9,344 bases of DNA from Bacteroidota bacterium (GTDB lineage: Bacteria > Bacteroidota > Bacteroidia > Bacteroidales > Prolixibacteraceae). Every line of letters begins with the position of its first letter. Position 1 is the stretch's first letter. This document shows, piece by piece, positions 7,385 to 9,344 of this stretch. The position numbers were made by a program, and so were the translations under genes. A model generated the notes under the pieces. That model saw only the letters and a list, made by a program, of their open reading frames with translations. It was not told the origin of the DNA and did not search any database. The stretch spans positions 1-9,344 of the forward strand of contig JAUYTA010000825.1 in assembly GCA_030695265.1 (NCBI GenBank). The letters are read 5' to 3'.

Positions 7385-8335
7385 TCAAATAACAATTGAA
7401 TGACTTTTTTCGACATAGTTATTGCCAATGAACTCGTCGATCTCTTTTCTTGTTGGGGCCGAAGGCTGTGCGCCAATTCGGGTTACACAGATGGCCGAAG
7501 CAGCGCTGGCAAAACGAAGCGAATCGGTGAGCGATTTCCCTTCGGTTTGGGCAACAGCAAAACTTCCGCAGAAAACATCGCCAGCCGAAGTGGTATCCAC
7601 AGCGTTTACCTTAAATGCCGGAACAGCAACTTTTTCAATGGCCGAAAGCGCAAAAGCGCCACGTTTACCCAGAGTGATGATTACCAAACTGGCGCCTAAT
7701 TCCTGTAGTTTTTTCGCAGCAAGTTCAACTTCTTCATCGGTTTCAACTTGTTGTCCGCATAAAAAAGCGGCTTCTGTTTCGTTTACGACCAGAATAGCTG
7801 TTTTTGCCACATACGAAAGGTCGAAGGATCGTGCAGGAGCGAAATTCCACATAACAGGAATATCTTTTGCTTCAGCAATCCTGAAAACATACTTTATGGT
7901 TTCAACCGGAATTTCGTATTGCATAATGATCATCGCCGCTTCGTCAATTACAGGCATGGAACGATCGATCAATTCAGGAGTGAGTTTATAATTGGCGCCC
8001 GGAGCCACCGAGAGGTAATTGTTGCCTTCGCCGCCAATCATCACCAGCGCATGTCCGCTGGCAATATCGGTTTCCTGAAATACAAAGCGAATATCCAAGC
8101 CGTCGTTCCTGAAATTTTCGAGCATTTGCGGCGTATAGGCATCGTTGCCCACGCAATTGACAAAAGCTACATTTCCACCAGCCCGGGCAGCTCCAACTGC
8201 CTGATTGGCGCCTTTCCCACCATAAACCTGAAAGAACCCGGCATCGGTAATGGTTTCGCCTTTTTCGGGAAGCCTGTCCATTTTCATAATCAGATCGACA
8301 TTCGAACTGCCGATGACAACTATTTTGTTTTTCAT
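7385..8335 (-). CDS. rbsK: Ribokinase-type PfkB carbohydrate kinase
   Basis: A complete 316-residue cytoplasmic sugar kinase of the ribokinase family, expected to phosphorylate D-ribose, or possibly 2-deoxyribose, at O5 with ATP. The N-terminal substrate-binding stretch 'GSSNVDLIMKMDRLPEKGE' is at about 9-27. PfkB signature 1, 'YGGKGANQAVGAARAG', is at 38-53. 'NETEAAFLCG' is at 185-194. Signature 2, 'DTTSAGDVFCGSFA', is at 247-260 with catalytic Asp253; Ser replaces the usual Gly in 'GAGD'. The tail 'ICVTRIGAQPSAPTRKEID' is typical of ribokinases. It starts 6 nt after the transporter stop and ends 14 nt before the first nucleoside hydrolase. The cluster begins with a deoxyribose-phosphate aldolase, so a deoxyribokinase role is a real alternative. 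The sequence alone does not separate the two. Confidence 0.92.
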   Translation of the reverse strand: MKNKIVVIGSSNVDLIMKMDRLPEKGETITDAGFFQVYGGKGANQAVGAARAGGNVAFVNCVGNDAYTPQMLENFRNDGLDIRFVFQETDIASGHALVMIGGEGNNYLSVAPGANYKLTPELIDRSMPVIDEAAMIIMQYEIPVETIKYVFRIAEAKDIPVMWNFAPARSFDLSYVAKTAILVVNETEAAFLCGQQVETDEEVELAAKKLQELGASLVIITLGKRGAFALSAIEKVAVPAFKVNAVDTTSAGDVFCGSFAVAQTEGKSLTDSLRFASAASAICVTRIGAQPSAPTRKEIDEFIGNNYVEKSHSIVI

Positions 8336-8341
8336 ATTCGA

Positions 8342-9105
8342 TTAGTTTAACCGTGCAACTATTATCAGTCCCAATCCGACGATGAAAAGCGCAAACATCG
8401 CAGCCAGGTATTTATTCACCGATTTGGGAGCCGAAGCAAATTCTTTGAACACAAAAACGCCCCAGGCCGCGCCAATCATGGTAGCTCCCTGTCCCAAGCC
8501 ATACGAAATGGCTGGCCCGGCTTTTTCTGAAGCAATCAGGTTAAACAAAAAACCGGTATTGAAGATCAGTCCACCGAGGATTCCGATGAGATGCTGGCGC
8601 GCAGTTCCGTTGGTAAAATATTGCTTGTATGTAACCGGAGTTCCGGTAATTGGCTTGTACATAAAAAAGGTATTCCAGAGAAAATTTGAAAGGAACAAAC
8701 CAATGGAGAAAATGATTACTGCCGAATATGGAGTGAGTTTTCCTGCTTCCGGAGTGGTAAAATTGGTTGTCATTCCTTCGGCCACAAAGCGGTAAAAGAA
8801 CGACATGATGACTCCTGAAATAATAGAGATTACGATTCCTTTGGTCGAGGTTTTTCCCTGCGATGCAGAAGCCTTCCGTGAAGCAAAAGCATTGACAACG
8901 ATGGCTGCAACAACCAATCCGACTCCAACAAACAACAGCATCGGGTCGCCTGCCGGAGTTTTGAACCAATGGAATAATCCCAGTAGAACAGCGGAAACTG
9001 CCATTTTTCGGTAGTGCATTTGGATGAGTTTGCCCATGAACCCCAACAGAGCATGGTGATGAAACAGAAAAGAACAGCGATTGAATAAGAATCTATGATG
9101 AACAT
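8342..9105 (-). pseudogene. GRP/RhaT-like sugar transporter with an internal deletion and frame change
   Basis: This is a member of the GRP sugar-uptake family of the drug/metabolite transporter superfamily, normally a ~330-residue inner-membrane protein with about ten helices. From the ATG at 9105 the first ~47 codons match the family start: 'VLFCFITMLCWGSWAN' is helix 1 and 'FPLFYWDYSIG' leads into helix 2. Near 8963-8976 the sequence jumps into a different frame at 'FKTPAGDPMLLFVGVG', which in relatives lies some 80-90 residues further on. From there to 8342 the C-terminal half is intact with about six hydrophobic helices, including 'LGQGATMIGAAWGVFVFKEF'. About three helices are missing and the two parts are out of frame, so no functional transporter can be made. 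An ATG at 9046 opens the downstream frame but reads an out-of-frame version of the N-terminal region and is not a real start. The missing length is from memory of the family, not an alignment. Confidence 0.82.
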
Positions 9106-9120
9106 GGTGTTAAATATAAG

Positions 9121-9146
9121 CCCCCCTTCGTCCCCCCGAAGGGGGG
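9121..9146. terminator. Strong hairpin, left arm of the repeat (possible transcript end or attenuator)
   Basis: CCCCCCTTCG at 9121-9130 is the exact reverse complement of CGAAGGGGGG at 9137-9146, leaving a six-base loop. The minus-strand transcript from deoC would form a 10-bp stem rich in G-C pairs, ending about 15 nt before the transporter ATG at 9105. The following bases (CTTATATTT) are only weakly U-rich, so it could slow or partly stop transcription, or shield the transporter start, rather than be a full terminator. Confidence 0.4.
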
Positions 9147-9201
9147 AAACTAAGAACGGCGGGTTAGTTAATTAATTTTCATTTGGTTGGCTTTTTGTTT
9201 T

Positions 9202-9214
9202 CCCCCTTCGGGGG
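9202..9214. repeat. Short hairpin, right arm of the repeat
   Basis: CCCCC, TTC, GGGGG at 9202-9214 forms a five-pair G-C stem with a three-base loop. On the minus strand it starts three bases after the deoC stop and is followed by AAAAC, not a U-run, so it does not look like a standard terminator for deoC. It may protect the mRNA 3' end. Confidence 0.45.
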
Positions 9215-9216
9215 AA

Positions 9217-9344
9217 TTAAAGGGGGCTAAATCTTTTCATGGCTTCTTCCATCATTACGGCGGTAGCAGTGGCTCCACTTCGTGTACAACCTGCAGCCTG
9301 AACAGCAATCAGTTGGTCGAGGGTGCGGACTCCACCGGCAGCTT
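9217..9344 (-). CDS. deoC: Deoxyribose-phosphate aldolase, C-terminal fragment (gene runs off the window)
   Basis: Only the last 41 residues are present. They begin 'AAGGVRTLDQLIAVQAAG' and continue 'CTRSGATATAVMMEEAMKRF'. The 'AGGVRT' stretch is the hallmark that follows the second active-site lysine in DeoC. The window cuts inside the codon just before it, whose last two bases (AA) are compatible with lysine. DeoC cleaves 2-deoxyribose 5-phosphate to acetaldehyde and glyceraldehyde 3-phosphate in the cytoplasm, the final step of deoxynucleoside breakdown. The last three codons (Ser-Pro-Leu) and the TAA stop come from the end of the repeat element, so the natural C-terminus may have been altered. 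The transporter gene follows after 111 nt. Identification from such a short piece is good but not certain. Confidence 0.78.
   Translation of the reverse strand, partial: AAGGVRTLDQLIAVQAAGCTRSGATATAVMMEEAMKRFSPL

Larger units (their letters stand above)
9119..9229. repeat. Palindromic G/C-tract repeat element between deoC and the transporter gene
   Basis: The two ends are imperfect inverted copies of one another. The left end (about 9119-9150) reads AGCCCCCC, TTCG, TCCCCCC, GAAGGGGGG, AAAC. The reverse complement of the right end (about 9196-9228) reads AGCCCCC, TTTAAT, TCCCCC, GAAGGGGG, AAAAC. Between them lie about 46 bases of AT-rich sequence with no open frame. Each end can also fold on itself. 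Such compact elements with C5-6/G5-6 tracts occur dispersed in Bacteroidota genomes, and this one has a MITE-like or REP-like layout. I see no target-site duplication with certainty. Confidence 0.65.

Noticed and set aside
7422..7991. A 189-codon open frame on the plus strand opposite the kinase
   Set aside because: It is fully antisense to a ribokinase with all family signatures, and its translation is low-complexity Ser/Ala-rich with no motif. It is a shadow frame.
8342..9046. Treating the frame opened by the ATG at 9046 as a complete short transporter
   Set aside because: Its first ~25 residues are an out-of-frame reading of the true N-terminal codons. Family similarity begins only at 'FKTPAGDP', so it is the tail of a broken gene.

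Overview
The window looks like a piece of a Bacteroidota chromosome, probably a marine or anaerobic Bacteroidales/Marinilabiliales-type bacterium. The grounds are protein signal peptides ending in 'FAQ' or 'FSQ', a lipoprotein with an LIGC box, promoter-like TAnnTTTG boxes, weak ribosome binding sites, and gene families typical of that phylum. The genus is not determined. Every gene I can support lies on the minus strand, so transcription runs from high to low coordinates.

Region A (9344 to 5432) is a pentose/nucleoside salvage cluster. In order of transcription it holds the 3' end of a deoxyribose-phosphate aldolase gene (deoC), a GRP-family sugar transporter, a ribokinase-type PfkB kinase, and two exported nucleoside hydrolases. 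From the transporter onward the gaps are only 6 to 18 nt, so this is almost certainly one operon. The inferred route is extracytoplasmic cleavage of nucleosides to base plus (deoxy)ribose, uptake of the sugar, phosphorylation, and aldol cleavage by DeoC. Two of the five genes are broken. The transporter has lost an internal block of roughly 80-90 codons plus the reading frame near 8963-8976. The first nucleoside hydrolase has a single extra base in an A5 run at 6970-6974. The kinase, the second hydrolase and the visible end of deoC are intact. A compact palindromic G/C-tract repeat (9119-9229) sits between deoC and the transporter and supplies the last codons and stop of deoC.

Region B (5402 to 2582) holds an AT-rich AAA+/DUF4143 ATPase gene followed by a lipoprotein with a glycoside-hydrolase clan A-like barrel. 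The pair is bracketed by two related copies of a promoter-like sequence in direct orientation (5362-5402 and 2582-2630). It may be a separately acquired or separately regulated unit inserted between the salvage operon and the next genes.

Region C (2566 to 142) holds a long-chain-type acyl-CoA synthetase (AMP-forming) and, 13 nt downstream, a small exported beta-rich protein of unknown function. The first 141 bases hold a GC-rich stretch with no gene I recognise. I saw no tRNA, rRNA, CRISPR array, transposase or phage gene. No undescribed defence or other system is evident. The most unusual content is the double lesion in the salvage operon, the duplicated promoter segment and the repeat at the deoC end.
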